64,000 nucleotides of DNA from Vagococcus salmoninarum (GCF_003987495.1 NZ_NGJU01000015.1:1-64000); one strand, 5' to 3'. Shown: positions 1-9,349, counted from the first letter of the stretch. A program made the numbers and translations. The notes: generated by a model from the letters alone, not told the origin.

Positions 1-452
1 AGATAAAGTCTCTTAGGTCCATAATCAAGATAAGTAATGTCCGTTGTGATTTTTTCTAATGGTTTCTTTGAATGAAATTTTCTGTCAATCAAGTTAGATG
101 TTTTGAAATAAGCCGATCCTGGTCGATGTGCTTTTTTTGTTTTAACTCGACAATTCCAACCGTAGGTTTGCATAATTCGTTGAACAACCTTGTGATTAAC
201 TTGCATTTCTTTTCTAAGAAGAAATGTGATTTTTCGATAACCATAAGTATAATTATGTTCGTTGCAAAGTTCTTTAATACGTGCAACTCGGCTATCTTTT
301 TTGTTACTTATCTTAGTCCAACGGTAATATGTGCTTCTAGGAATATTAAAATAATCGCATAACCAAGTGATTGAAACCTTTCCTTTAAACGAATCAACTA
401 ATTCTATAAATGTTTCAGCTTCCACTTCCTTTCCAACTCTTTGTATTTTTTT
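1..452 (-). CDS. IS3-family transposase OrfB (partial, by -1 frameshift)
   Basis: The -1 frame stays open from the A7 run at 446-452 to the window edge. It reads like the N-terminal part of an IS150-type OrfB: an HTH_21-like segment with YFNIPRSTYYRW, then YGYRKITFLLRKEM, and the beginning of the DDE integrase core with TTDITYLDYG, whose Asp would be the first catalytic residue. The rest of the catalytic domain is outside the window. No stop interrupts the visible part, so the element could be active. Confidence 0.85.
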
Positions 453-727
453 AAGACATCATTTTCCTGCTTTAAATACTTATTTTCCTGTTTCAATCGC
501 TCTTCAGAACTTAGTTCCTCTCTTCCTTTACCATAACTGTATTGTTTACCTACTCCTTGTGAGAATCGATAAGATTCTCCTTTTCTGTACCATTGCCACC
601 ACGTGTTTACTTGTGTTCTATTTCTGACATTTAATTCTGACATGATTTCTCTAGTTGTTTTTCCTTCCAACTTCATTCGTATAGCTGCTTCTTTAACTTC
701 TAATGGGTATGAAATTCGTTTAACCAT
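404..727 (-). CDS. IS3-family transposase OrfA
   Basis: 107 aa. The N-terminal half is a helix-turn-helix of the IS3 OrfA type (KEAAIRMKLEGKTTREI, then the NTWWQWYRKGE recognition segment). It ends in a leucine-zipper-like coiled coil (LKQENKYLKQENDVLKK), as expected for a DNA-binding subunit that multimerises. The AAAACGGAGGTG stretch upstream supplies a good ribosome binding site. The A7 run at 446-452 near the 3' end is the likely -1 slippage site that makes the OrfAB transposase. Confidence 0.9.
   Translation of the reverse strand: MVKRISYPLEVKEAAIRMKLEGKTTREIMSELNVRNRTQVNTWWQWYRKGESYRFSQGVGKQYSYGKGREELSSEERLKQENKYLKQENDVLKKYKELERKWKLKHL
446..452 (-). other. programmed -1 frameshift site of the IS
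   Basis: On the minus strand orfA reads TTA AAA AAA TAC. Slipping back one base on the A7 run places ribosomes in the orfB frame, which is open through the orfA stop at 404. This is the standard IS3-family arrangement. No strong stimulatory structure was identified by eye. Confidence 0.75.
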
Positions 728-829
728 AAAAATACACCTCCGTTTTCTTCATTTTACACGAATTCAACGGGGGTGTTTTTATATTTGTCTCAACCTATGG
801 GGTCAGTTCACCCTATACTAGCTTGGTCT

Positions 830-2506
830 TTAGGACTCTTTTTTGACAGGGACTTCTCTTAGTTCACGACGTAAAATCTTACCAACATTATTTTTAGGCA
901 ACTCTGTCGTGAAATCAATTTTTTTAGGTACTTTATAAGCTGTTAAATGCTTTTGGGCAAATGCAATCAAGACTTTTTTAGCCGGCTCTTGACTATGGGG
1001 AACAACAACTAGTTTGACTGCCTCACCGGTTTTTTTATCAGGTACACCAATACATGCAACTTCTAAAATATCAGGATGAGCAACCATCACATCTTCAACT
1101 TCATTTGGATAAACATTAAAACCTGAAACTAAAATCATGTCTTTTTTCCGATCGACTAAGTTAACAAAGCCATCTGGACTAACAGTCGCAATATCACCTG
1201 TTGCAAAAAATCCTTGTTTGTCAAAAGCTTCCGCCGTGGCTTGTGGCCGTTGCCAATAATGAGTCATGACTTGAGGCCCTTTAATCCAAAGCTCCCCTTT
1301 CTCCCCTAAGCTTACTTCTTGGCCTAAGGTATTTCGAATACTAATATCGGTGTGGGGAATTGGCAAGCCAATTGAGCCTACACGATTTTGTTCATTCAAA
1401 GGATTCATACAAACGGCCGGACTTGTTTCAGTTAAGCCATAAGCTTCAATCAAAGGCTTGCCAGTCACTTCTTGCCACTTGTCGGCGACAACTTTTTGAA
1501 CTGCCATGCCACCGGCAAACCCAAAGCGCCAACTATTAAAATCTAAGGAACTAAACTGATTATGATTTAATAAACCATTAAAAAGAGTATTGACACCTAT
1601 TAAAATTGAAATTGGAAACTTCCTTAAAGTTTTAACGAAGTCATCTAATTCCCGTGGATTCGTGATTAAGATATTTAAGGCACCAAACATCGTAAATGTC
1701 ATTAAATTAGCGGTTAATGAGAAGATATGATACAGCGGTAAGGCCGCCACAACAACTTCTCCACCTTTACGAATATCGCCTTTGATCCATTCCGAGACTT
1801 GGAGCATATTAGCGACAATATTACCGTGAGTTAAGACCGCCCCTTTAGCAACACCGGTAGTGGCACTAGTATATTGTAAGAAAGCCACATCCTCATGCGT
1901 TAACGTCGGTTCAACTTTTAAGAGACTTTTACCTTGTTTTAATATCTCTTTAAACTTTAAGTCATTAGGCAACTGGTAAGCTGGCACTAACTTTTTAAGG
2001 TGTCTGACTGCAAAATTAATCAGGGTTCCTTTTGGTCCTAATAAATCACCGACAGTCGTTGTTATCACATGTTTGATAGCTGTTTTTTCAATGACTTCTG
2101 CTAAGACATGGGCATAATTTTCTAAAATAATAATTGTCGTTGCCCCACTATCGATTAATTGATGTTCTAACTCCCTTGGGGTATACAAGGGGTTAATATT
2201 CACAACTGTTAATTCTGCTTGTAAAATTCCAAAGACTGCCACAGGATATTGTAATAAATTCGGCATCATTACGGCTACTCTTTGGCCTTTTTTTAGTTTT
2301 AAGTGGTAACGTAAATAGCTGCTAAAATCATCAACTAATTGCCCTGCTTCTGTATAAGAGAGGGTTTTACCCATATTATGATAAGCAGGTTTAACGCCAT
2401 AGTTTTTGACACTTTCAGTAAACATCGCTGAAAGTGAGGGATAAGTAGCTAGTGAGATTTCATCTTTCACATCAGGAGGGTAACTTTCTAACCATATTTT
2501 CTCCAT
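830..2506 (-). CDS. fadD: long-chain fatty acid--CoA ligase
   Basis: 558 aa acyl-CoA synthetase of the ANL superfamily, close to FadD/LcfA length. It activates fatty acids with ATP and CoA, the entry step to beta-oxidation. Visible motifs: the phosphate loop YTSATTGVAKG at 212-222 (Ser-Ala where FadD usually has Gly-Gly), AYGLTETSP at 355-363, TGD at 436-438, and the hinge DRKKDMILVSGFNVYP from 452. PKNNVGKILRREL near the C terminus holds the adenylation lysine. It is last in the operon fadE-fadN-fadA-fadD, 16 bases after fadA. Chain-length specificity cannot be read from the sequence. Confidence 0.93.
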   Translation of the reverse strand: MEKIWLESYPPDVKDEISLATYPSLSAMFTESVKNYGVKPAYHNMGKTLSYTEAGQLVDDFSSYLRYHLKLKKGQRVAVMMPNLLQYPVAVFGILQAELTVVNINPLYTPRELEHQLIDSGATTIIILENYAHVLAEVIEKTAIKHVITTTVGDLLGPKGTLINFAVRHLKKLVPAYQLPNDLKFKEILKQGKSLLKVEPTLTHEDVAFLQYTSATTGVAKGAVLTHGNIVANMLQVSEWIKGDIRKGGEVVVAALPLYHIFSLTANLMTFTMFGALNILITNPRELDDFVKTLRKFPISILIGVNTLFNGLLNHNQFSSLDFNSWRFGFAGGMAVQKVVADKWQEVTGKPLIEAYGLTETSPAVCMNPLNEQNRVGSIGLPIPHTDISIRNTLGQEVSLGEKGELWIKGPQVMTHYWQRPQATAEAFDKQGFFATGDIATVSPDGFVNLVDRKKDMILVSGFNVYPNEVEDVMVAHPDILEVACIGVPDKKTGEAVKLVVVPHSQEPAKKVLIAFAQKHLTAYKVPKKIDFTTELPKNNVGKILRRELREVPVKKES

Positions 2507-2522
2507 AATCTACTCCTCTTTT

Positions 2523-3695
2523 TTATAAATACTCGATTAAAGCCGCTGCTCCCATCCCGCCACCAATACATAGGCTGACGACACCGGTTTGCTCCTTCCG
2601 ACGGCCTAATTCTGCTAATAATTTACTTGTTAAAATGGCTCCAGTTGCCCCTAATGGATGGCCTAGAGCAATAGCTCCACCATTGACATTGACTTTATCT
2701 GATGGCAGATTTAAGCTCTTAACTGCTAAAGCTGCTTGTGAAGCAAAAGCTTCATTAATTTCAAAAAGGTCAATCTCTTCTGGTTTGAGATTCCTTTTAG
2801 CTAAGAGACTCTCAATACTTTTAAGAGCCCCAACTCCCATAATTTTCGGATCTAAACCGACAATCGTAAAATCGACAAACTTAGCAATTGGTTGAAGCTT
2901 TAACTGTTCAACTAGTTCCCCAGACATTAGTACTAGCATCGCCGCTCCATCACTTGTTTGAGAGGAATTTCCGGCAGTGACACTGCCGCCTAGCTTAAAG
3001 GCTGGTTTCAATTGAGCTAATTTGTTCTGATCAGTTTCTGGGCGAATGCCTTGATCTTTTTTAAACTCACTTGGAACGAGCTGGTTATGACTATCTGGTA
3101 AATAAGCTGTTACTGGGATTATTTCTGTGAACTTTTCCTGCTCTTGGGCTTGCCAAGCTTTTTGATGGCTACTGACAGCAAACTCATCTTGCTCTTGACG
3201 ACTGATTTGATACTGGTCAGCGACATTTTCCGCCGTAATGCCCATTGCCATATAGCTTTCCGGGTGGGTCTTAATTAAACTTGGATTTGGTGCGAAAGCT
3301 CCGCCCCCCATCGGTATGCGGCTCATAAATTCAACGCCACCTGCGACAACACAGTTAACATGACCAGCTTTAATATGACTGGCACCATCAGCTATCGTTT
3401 GTAAACTTGAAGCACAATAACGGTTGACTGTTTGTCCTGGCACGCTTTCTGGCAAACCACTGCGATCAGCAATGATTTTGGCTAAGTTAGTCCCTTGTTC
3501 TCCTTCAGGGAAGGCACAGCCAATGATAACATCTTCAATCAACTCGTAATTGAAGTCTGGGATTTGCTTTAAGACCCCCGTCAACACTTCACTAGCAACA
3601 TCTTCTGGTCGTGTATAGCGCAAGGCGCCAGTTTGATTACTTTTGGCAATTGGCGAGCGACCGTAAGCGACAATATATGCTCCTCTTTTTTCCAT
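2523..3695 (-). CDS. fadA: acetyl-CoA C-acyltransferase (thiolase)
   Basis: 390 aa, full-length thiolase. It cleaves 3-ketoacyl-CoA to acetyl-CoA and a shortened acyl-CoA. The nucleophile is Cys94 in NRYCASSLQT, the GHP histidine is His346 and the second cysteine is Cys376 in LCIGGGMG. NEAFA is also present. Its place between the FadN-type and FadD genes favours a degradative 3-ketoacyl-CoA thiolase over a biosynthetic acetoacetyl-CoA thiolase, although both share these motifs. The start ATG follows GAAGGTG. Confidence 0.92.
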   Translation of the reverse strand: MEKRGAYIVAYGRSPIAKSNQTGALRYTRPEDVASEVLTGVLKQIPDFNYELIEDVIIGCAFPEGEQGTNLAKIIADRSGLPESVPGQTVNRYCASSLQTIADGASHIKAGHVNCVVAGGVEFMSRIPMGGGAFAPNPSLIKTHPESYMAMGITAENVADQYQISRQEQDEFAVSSHQKAWQAQEQEKFTEIIPVTAYLPDSHNQLVPSEFKKDQGIRPETDQNKLAQLKPAFKLGGSVTAGNSSQTSDGAAMLVLMSGELVEQLKLQPIAKFVDFTIVGLDPKIMGVGALKSIESLLAKRNLKPEEIDLFEINEAFASQAALAVKSLNLPSDKVNVNGGAIALGHPLGATGAILTSKLLAELGRRKEQTGVVSLCIGGGMGAAALIEYL

Positions 3696-3713
3696 TGATT
3701 TTCACCTTCTCCT

Positions 3714-5978
3714 TTAATTTCTCAAGGGTTTCCCCGTCTGCAACATCTGGGTAATTCTAGCTTCGCTCTTTTCTTCCTGACATAAAGCAATAAATAGTTC
3801 TTTTTCTAATTTTAAAAAGGCGTCTTCTGACAATTCGGAGCCTTTCACTAAGTTGCCTAAAGTCATTAACTCAGCTAAGGCCTGGCCGATTTTAAAATCG
3901 TGGTCAGAAATAAATTGCCCAGCTTGCAACTGTAGTAGTTGGGCAGTAAATAACGCATTGACGTCTTCGCCCATAGCTACCAAAGGATACTCGATAGCTG
4001 GTCTAAAACCAGCTTGGTTTTCAAAGATAACTTTGGCTTTGGCAACTCTCAGTAACTCTGCGTGATTCATCACAATCAGATCCTGGTCACGTAAGAAGGC
4101 TTTTTCTTTCGCTTGAAAGGCACTGCTCGAGACAAAACCGCTAAAGATGGTCGTAAAGTGTTCTCTTAAAAACTTTTCAGCGGGAACATCTGGTTCAAAC
4201 CGTGCTTTTGCTAAACTCCGAGCTAACATTTCTTTCGTACCACCACCACCTGGAATTAAGCCTACACCAATTTCAACTAAACCGATATAAGATTCGGCAT
4301 CTGCCACTACAAAAGGACTGTGTAACATTAATTCTGCGCCACCACCAAGGACTCGGCCATGAACGACAGTCACAACTGGCTTAGTAAAGTATTTAAGGCG
4401 TTTCGTTGTTTGTTGGAAATAATTAATTTCCCCCGTCACTTGTAACCAGCTATTGGTTTTAATGCCTGTTAACAGATCATAAAGGTTCGCACCTACTGAA
4501 AAGTTTTTACCTGGGGCGAAAATAACTAAGCCTTGGTTTGATGATTTTTCTAACTCATCTAAGACTTGATTCAACTCTTGAAACAACTCGTTTGTAATCG
4601 TATTATGGCGGGTATTAATTTTAAAACCTAACACATTATCTCCTAAGTCAATAATCGTTGCCCCTGAGGTTTCTTTAATAATTTCAGCTCCTGGCAAATC
4701 AACATCAACTTCCTTAGCGCCTGGGTAGAAGGCTTCTTGCCGCTCTTTAACCCAACTAGGTAGAGTTAAACCGGCCTTTTCAATGTTCTCAATCACCCGG
4801 TCTTTTCCTAACATATCCCACATTTTAAAGATGCCAACTTCCCAGTTAAAGCCCCAGACAAGAGCTCGATCAATTTCCAGGAAGTCATCACTAATTTCCG
4901 GAATCGCATTGGCACTATACCACATCATATTTCGGAGACTTTCCCAGCTAAACTGAGCATAAGCGTCTTCTTGGTGGGTAAATAGATACTCGACTTTTTC
5001 TGCCAATGACAACTTTTTAGTTGCTTTTAGAATCGGCAGTTCCGCCGCCTTTACAGGCAAGTATTCCTGCTTGTCTTGGCTATACTCTAACAAGCCAAGT
5101 TTGGGATCTTTGCGATAAAAACCACTACCAGTTTTTTGCCCTAAGAATTGCTGTTTGACTAATGTTGTTAAAATTTCTGGCAATTCAAATAAATCACGGT
5201 CTTGATGACTTTCCATATTTTTAGCAACATTTGCTAGAATGTCTAAACCAACTAAGTCACCAGTACGAAAAGTCCCAGCTTTTGGCCGTCCTATGAGTTG
5301 ACCGGTTAAAGCATCTACAGTGCTGAGACTAAACCCGGCTGCTGGTCCTCGTCTTAAACTATCTAAAGTTGCAAAGACGCCTAAGCGATTGCCAATAAAG
5401 TTAATCGTATCTTTGGCAATAATCACTCCTTTACCTAAGCGGACTTCTGCGAAGGCTTTCATAAAAGCAACTAGCTGGAGCTGGGTCGACGGCAGTGGAA
5501 TTAGTTCTAGTAAGCGCATAAAACGTGGCGGATTGAAAAAATGCATGCCCATAAAGCGCTCTTGTCGCTGAGAACTTAAGTTAGCAGCAACTTGAGCAAT
5601 TGGGATGCCTGAAGTATTAGTCGCCATAATAGCTTTTTTCTTAGCAAATTTATCAGCAATTTCCCAAACATCATGTTTGATTTTCAAGTCTTCTGCTACT
5701 GCCTCAATAATTAAATCGGCTTTTTTCAACCATTTTTTAGGATTTTCCAAGTTACCAATTGTGATCAGTTGTAACTTATCTTTTGACATTAACTCACGAT
5801 TGTTAGGCTTAGCTAGTTCTTTTAGCGCCTGACTGCCTAATGAATCAGGTTGTTCTGAATCAACTACTCGGTCTAGTAAAGCAACTTTCATTCCTGCATT
5901 AGCGAAATGAGCAGCTATTTGTCGTCCCATGACTCCTGCACCAAGAACTGTGACATTTTTGATAATTGGCATTGTCAT
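3714..5978 (-). CDS. fadN: 3-hydroxyacyl-CoA dehydrogenase / enoyl-CoA hydratase
   Basis: About 754 aa bifunctional beta-oxidation enzyme with the Bacillus FadN order. An N-terminal NAD-binding domain (GAGVMGRQIAAHFANAG) and the 3-hydroxyacyl-CoA dehydrogenase C-terminal regions (HFFNPPRFM, NFIGNRLG, TGSGFY) come first; a crotonase domain follows (FAPGKNFSVGANL, GRVLGGGAELML, LVEIGVGLIPGGGG). The crotonase part keeps both a Glu in GGGAEL and a Glu in VEIG, so hydratase activity is plausible. ATG at 5978 is preferred because GAGGAGG sits just upstream; a TTG at 6002 would place that motif inside the gene. Confidence 0.92.
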   Translation of the reverse strand: MTMPIIKNVTVLGAGVMGRQIAAHFANAGMKVALLDRVVDSEQPDSLGSQALKELAKPNNRELMSKDKLQLITIGNLENPKKWLKKADLIIEAVAEDLKIKHDVWEIADKFAKKKAIMATNTSGIPIAQVAANLSSQRQERFMGMHFFNPPRFMRLLELIPLPSTQLQLVAFMKAFAEVRLGKGVIIAKDTINFIGNRLGVFATLDSLRRGPAAGFSLSTVDALTGQLIGRPKAGTFRTGDLVGLDILANVAKNMESHQDRDLFELPEILTTLVKQQFLGQKTGSGFYRKDPKLGLLEYSQDKQEYLPVKAAELPILKATKKLSLAEKVEYLFTHQEDAYAQFSWESLRNMMWYSANAIPEISDDFLEIDRALVWGFNWEVGIFKMWDMLGKDRVIENIEKAGLTLPSWVKERQEAFYPGAKEVDVDLPGAEIIKETSGATIIDLGDNVLGFKINTRHNTITNELFQELNQVLDELEKSSNQGLVIFAPGKNFSVGANLYDLLTGIKTNSWLQVTGEINYFQQTTKRLKYFTKPVVTVVHGRVLGGGAELMLHSPFVVADAESYIGLVEIGVGLIPGGGGTKEMLARSLAKARFEPDVPAEKFLREHFTTIFSGFVSSSAFQAKEKAFLRDQDLIVMNHAELLRVAKAKVIFENQAGFRPAIEYPLVAMGEDVNALFTAQLLQLQAGQFISDHDFKIGQALAELMTLGNLVKGSELSEDAFLKLEKELFIALCQEEKSEARITQMLQTGKPLRN

Positions 5979-6024
5979 TCCTGTTTCCTCCTCTACTTCC
6001 AAAACGATAGTTTACAATTATTCA

Positions 6025-7233
6025 CTAAACAAAGGCTGGGTAACCAGTCAATTTTCGGCCAACAATTAAGGCATTCATTTCATGGGTTCCTTCATAAGAG
6101 TAAATACCTTCTGCATCGGCAAAAAAGCGAGCCACATCATTTTCAAGAACAATCCCATTACCACCGCAAACTTCTCTAGCTAAAGCAACGGTTTCCCGTA
6201 AACGGAGGGCGTTATGCATTTTAGTTAAGGAAGAATTGACGTCTTCATAAATACCTGCTTCTTGAATTTGGGCAATTCCTACTGAATAACTCATACAAGC
6301 AGTAACATTGGCTTGCATCGTTGCTAACTTAGCTTGGACTAATTGGAAAGATCCTAAAGGTTTACCAAATTGTTCACGGCTTTTAACATAGCGTTGAGCT
6401 GCTTCCAAGGCGCCTGCAGCCGCCCCCGTTGCCATATGACCAACTTCTGAACGGGTAACCCCTAAAATTTTCGAAATGTCTTTAAAAGAACGAGATTTAG
6501 TCAACAAACGGTCTTCATCAATGACGACATTATCAAAAGTGATGTTCGTATTTTGTAAAATTCGTAAAGCTATTTTTTGGGGAATCACTTCAATCGTAAT
6601 CCCTGGGGCTGTCCTCGGTACAATGAAAGCTTTTACTTGGCCATCAGTTAAGTCCCGGGCAAAGACAGCAATTTCATCAGCTGTATTTGCGCCACCTATC
6701 CAGCGTTTTTCACCATTAATGACCCATTCGTCATCAATTTTTTCTGCCGTTGTTGCTAAACCGCCAGAAATATCCGACCCGTGCTCTGGCTCAGTTAACG
6801 CAAAGCAACCTTGAGTCGCCATAGTCATAGCTGGTTTGGCCCAACGTTCTAGTTGTTCTTCATCAGCTAAAGCTAATAATGTATTTAAATATAAACCACC
6901 GTGAACCCCAATAAATGTCGTAAAAGATGGGTCGACTTTAGCTAGTTCAAAATCTCTAAAAAAAGTAAAAATCTCCCGGGTTTTATAAGGGCTAGCCGTT
7001 TCTTCAAAGAGGACTGGATCATCCATTACACCCGTAGCAACAAAATCAGTTAGTAAGTGGTAAGGAAACTCTGCTCGCTCCCATAAATCCGCTAATTCAG
7101 GTTGTAACTTGGTTTCTAAAAATGTTCTCAAACGTTTCAAAACGGCAAACTCTCCATCAGTTAATTGATTGGCATAACCAAACAAATCCAGCGGGTAAAA
7201 AGCTTTTAAAGCTCCCCTTCGTTCATCTTTCAT
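6025..7233 (-). CDS. fadE: acyl-CoA dehydrogenase
   Basis: 402 aa flavoprotein making the first oxidation of an acyl-CoA. It has the FAD-binding signature ALTEPEHGSD at 145-154, REQFGKPLGSFQLVQAKLA in the C-terminal helical domain, and the catalytic glutamate at Glu381 in YEGTHEMN. The YEGT-type C terminus resembles the glutaryl-CoA dehydrogenase/ACX4 branch, so substrate range is uncertain. It is the first gene of the fad operon, with GAGGAG before the ATG. It needs electron-transfer flavoprotein or another acceptor, and no etfAB lies in the window. Confidence 0.9.
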   Translation of the reverse strand: MKDERRGALKAFYPLDLFGYANQLTDGEFAVLKRLRTFLETKLQPELADLWERAEFPYHLLTDFVATGVMDDPVLFEETASPYKTREIFTFFRDFELAKVDPSFTTFIGVHGGLYLNTLLALADEEQLERWAKPAMTMATQGCFALTEPEHGSDISGGLATTAEKIDDEWVINGEKRWIGGANTADEIAVFARDLTDGQVKAFIVPRTAPGITIEVIPQKIALRILQNTNITFDNVVIDEDRLLTKSRSFKDISKILGVTRSEVGHMATGAAAGALEAAQRYVKSREQFGKPLGSFQLVQAKLATMQANVTACMSYSVGIAQIQEAGIYEDVNSSLTKMHNALRLRETVALAREVCGGNGIVLENDVARFFADAEGIYSYEGTHEMNALIVGRKLTGYPAFV

Positions 7234-7553
7234 AAAGACACACTCCTCATTTTAGTTAGTATAAAAAGACTAGTCATTTGCCAATAGTAGCGGGTTGTCT
7301 TTATTATAATCTGCTAAAAGTAAGGTGTCGTTTCCATTTTTTCTGACTATGATAGAAAAAAAATCAACAAATTTCCCCTGAGTTTGTTAATTTAAAAGTT
7401 AATATTACCTATAATCAAACCTAATCTAAAAGAACGTATTATTACACCTAATTCATTCAATCAGTAAAATTGATTTCTCAAAAAAATAACGGTAACATAA
7501 TTATTGTAGTAATCGTTAACCGCTTTCAAAACACGCTAATAAGGAGGTATAAT
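7234..7553. promoter_or_regulatory. divergent fad / lysR control region
   Basis: 320 bases without a gene between the fadE operon (minus) and the LysR operon (plus). A minus-strand -10 TATAAT lies at 7303-7308. Two cre-like sequences are visible: TGGAAACGACACCT on the minus strand at 7323-7336, near the expected -35 of fadE, and TGAAAGCGGTTAAC on the minus strand at 7515-7528, just upstream of the LysR start. Both fit the left half TGNAANCG of the CcpA site well and the right half poorly. A LysR site is expected here, but no unique T-N11-A element could be chosen. Confidence 0.4.
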
Positions 7554-8555
7554 ATGAATTGGCAACACTTAATGTATTTTTTAAAAGTCGCTGAATACGA
7601 AAGTTTTTCTCAAGCTGCCGAAAGTCTTTTCATTACAACTTCAGCCTTAAGTAAAGCGATTAGCAATTTAGAAAGTAAGCTTGAAGTGCCGCTGTTTAAG
7701 AAAGTTGGTCGGAACATTCAATTGACCAAATATGGTAAGATTTTCTTGGCCTACGTGACCGTTGCTTATAAAGAGATTAGTGAAGGCGTGGCAGTCATCC
7801 AAAATATGGCTGATCTTAAAACTGGGACTGTTGACATCAGCTGTATTTTTTCCGTTGGCTCATACTACATTCCTGGTTTTCTTGACTATCTCAGCCAACA
7901 AAGTCCCCTCCTCAATTTTAATCTGGCTCAAGGACACAATAAACAAGTGTTAGATGATGTTGTTGCCGGTAAGTCAGATATTGGCTTTTGTGGCGAATTT
8001 CGACTTGAGGGCCCTCATGCCAGCCTAAATCGACAAGCCTTATACAACGAAGAAGTTATTTTAATTGTGCCTGAAAATCACTCACTAGCTGCTAAAGAAG
8101 CTGTCACTTTTAAGGAGATAAAAGATCAAGTATTTGTCAGCTATAGCGCCGGTACCGGCATTATTCATGACATTGAGTCAACAATTAGTAAAAAAGGCTA
8201 CCACAATTTTTCCTTTAAAACCTCCATTCAAGCTAACGAAGAATTAAGTATGATTAATTTAGTTAAAGCAGGTCTGGGAATTGCCTTTGTGATTGATGTG
8301 CCAGCTGCTCATTTACCAGGAATCAAAATTATTCGCCTAATCGATTTGTACATTATTCGGACGATTTATCTCGTCTGGAATCAAGACAATCCCCTGACAA
8401 CCGCTGCGAAACTCGTTAAAAATGCCGCTTTAAACTACACTCAAACCCACTTAGAAAACAGTGAAAGTCACCTTTATCCAACTTCCCCAGCCTCATTAAA
8501 TCGCAAAGTCCCCTCTGACCTTAGTCGACTGACTAACTTAGAAAGGATCCTATGA
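7554..8555 (+). CDS. LysR-family transcriptional regulator
   Basis: 333 aa. The N-terminal winged helix-turn-helix runs from residue 1 to about 60 (MNWQHLMYFLKVAEYESF, then SALSKAISNLESKLEVPLF). An effector-binding domain of the periplasmic-binding-protein type follows, and the tail is about 30 residues longer than usual. ATG at 7554 is chosen because AAGGAGGT lies at 7541-7548; upstream in-frame codons do not look like LysR. It diverges from the fad operon and is translationally coupled (ATGA overlap) to an enoyl-CoA isomerase gene. It therefore probably controls one or both operons, in response to an acyl-CoA or fatty acid (inference). Confidence 0.88.
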   Translation: MNWQHLMYFLKVAEYESFSQAAESLFITTSALSKAISNLESKLEVPLFKKVGRNIQLTKYGKIFLAYVTVAYKEISEGVAVIQNMADLKTGTVDISCIFSVGSYYIPGFLDYLSQQSPLLNFNLAQGHNKQVLDDVVAGKSDIGFCGEFRLEGPHASLNRQALYNEEVILIVPENHSLAAKEAVTFKEIKDQVFVSYSAGTGIIHDIESTISKKGYHNFSFKTSIQANEELSMINLVKAGLGIAFVIDVPAAHLPGIKIIRLIDLYIIRTIYLVWNQDNPLTTAAKLVKNAALNYTQTHLENSESHLYPTSPASLNRKVPSDLSRLTNLERIL

Positions 8556-9340
8556 ATAATCAAAATATATTAATTAAATCAGAACCAGCAATTATGACTA
8601 TTTCCCTCAACACTCCCCATAATATGAATGCTCTGAATGAAAGCCTCCTGACAGAACTGCATCAAGCCTTAATTTACGCTAAAAATCAGGAGGGTGTAAA
8701 AGTCGTCATCATCAATAGTACGAGTAACGCCTTTAGCAGTGGGGGTGATCTCTTAGCGATGTCTCAAGGGTTAGCTTCTTCTGCAGCTGATCAGCAATTT
8801 CAGGCTCTCCTAAGGCTCTTAACAGAGATTACTTTAGAAATTAAAAAAACGTCTCAAATTGTGATTGCCGCAATTAGCGGACCGGCTGCAGGGGCTGGTT
8901 TTAATTTAGCTTTAGCCGCTGATTTTTTGATTGCCGCCGAAACGGCAACTTTCAGTCAAGCTTTTGTCAAAGTTGGGCTAATTCCCGATGCTGGCGGGTT
9001 GTACCTTCTTTCAAAAGCCATCGGTAGTACCCGGGCCATGAATCTTGCCTTGACTGGGACAACTCTTTCAGCTAAAGAAGCTTATAGTTTAGGGATTATT
9101 TTTCAATTAACGAGTAAAGAAACCTTAGCTTTAGAAGTCGATAATTTAGCAAAAAAACTTAGTCGCGGGCCAGCTGTGGCTTTTCACGAAATGAAAGCCT
9201 TGATTTATGAGACCACTTTCCACGATTTTGAAAGTTATTTAGGAAAGGAAGCCACTGCTCAACTTCGCTGCAGCCATACTTCTGATTTTAAAGAAGGGGT
9301 CACTGCCTTTTTAGAAAAACGTCTACCACAATTTAAGTAA
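8552..9340 (+). CDS. enoyl-CoA hydratase/isomerase, PaaG-like
   Basis: 262 aa crotonase-fold protein. The oxyanion segments FSSGGDL and GPAAGAGFNLALAAD are present. Both general acid/base glutamates of true hydratases are replaced: Asn118 stands at the Glu144 position of rat enoyl-CoA hydratase and Phe138 at the Glu164 position. Instead it has QAFVKVGLIPDAGG, with Asp146 where PaaG-type isomerases carry their catalytic Asp. The likely role is shifting double bonds in enoyl-CoAs, for example in degradation of unsaturated fatty acids. It overlaps the LysR stop by 4 bases and precedes an FMN enzyme by 9 bases. Confidence 0.82.
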   Translation: MNNQNILIKSEPAIMTISLNTPHNMNALNESLLTELHQALIYAKNQEGVKVVIINSTSNAFSSGGDLLAMSQGLASSAADQQFQALLRLLTEITLEIKKTSQIVIAAISGPAAGAGFNLALAADFLIAAETATFSQAFVKVGLIPDAGGLYLLSKAIGSTRAMNLALTGTTLSAKEAYSLGIIFQLTSKETLALEVDNLAKKLSRGPAVAFHEMKALIYETTFHDFESYLGKEATAQLRCSHTSDFKEGVTAFLEKRLPQFK

Positions 9341-9349
9341 GGAGAACAT

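Larger units (their letters stand above)
1..810 (-). mobile_element. IS3-family (IS150 group) insertion sequence, left part only
   Basis: One end of an insertion sequence, cut by the window edge. It carries orfA and the first part of orfB in a -1 frame relation, as in IS3-family elements. On the minus strand its terminal sequence begins TGAACTGACCCC at 810 and continues to about 786 with an AGGTTGAGACA tail, a typical IS150-group end. The element lies 20 bp downstream of the fadD stop codon, so it may affect transcription leaving the fad operon but interrupts no visible gene. The other end and any target duplication lie outside the window. Confidence 0.88.

Noticed and set aside
72-821. Open frames on the plus strand across the insertion sequence
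   Set aside because: They lie antisense to the transposase frames, have no ribosome binding site and resemble no protein; the minus strand explains the region.
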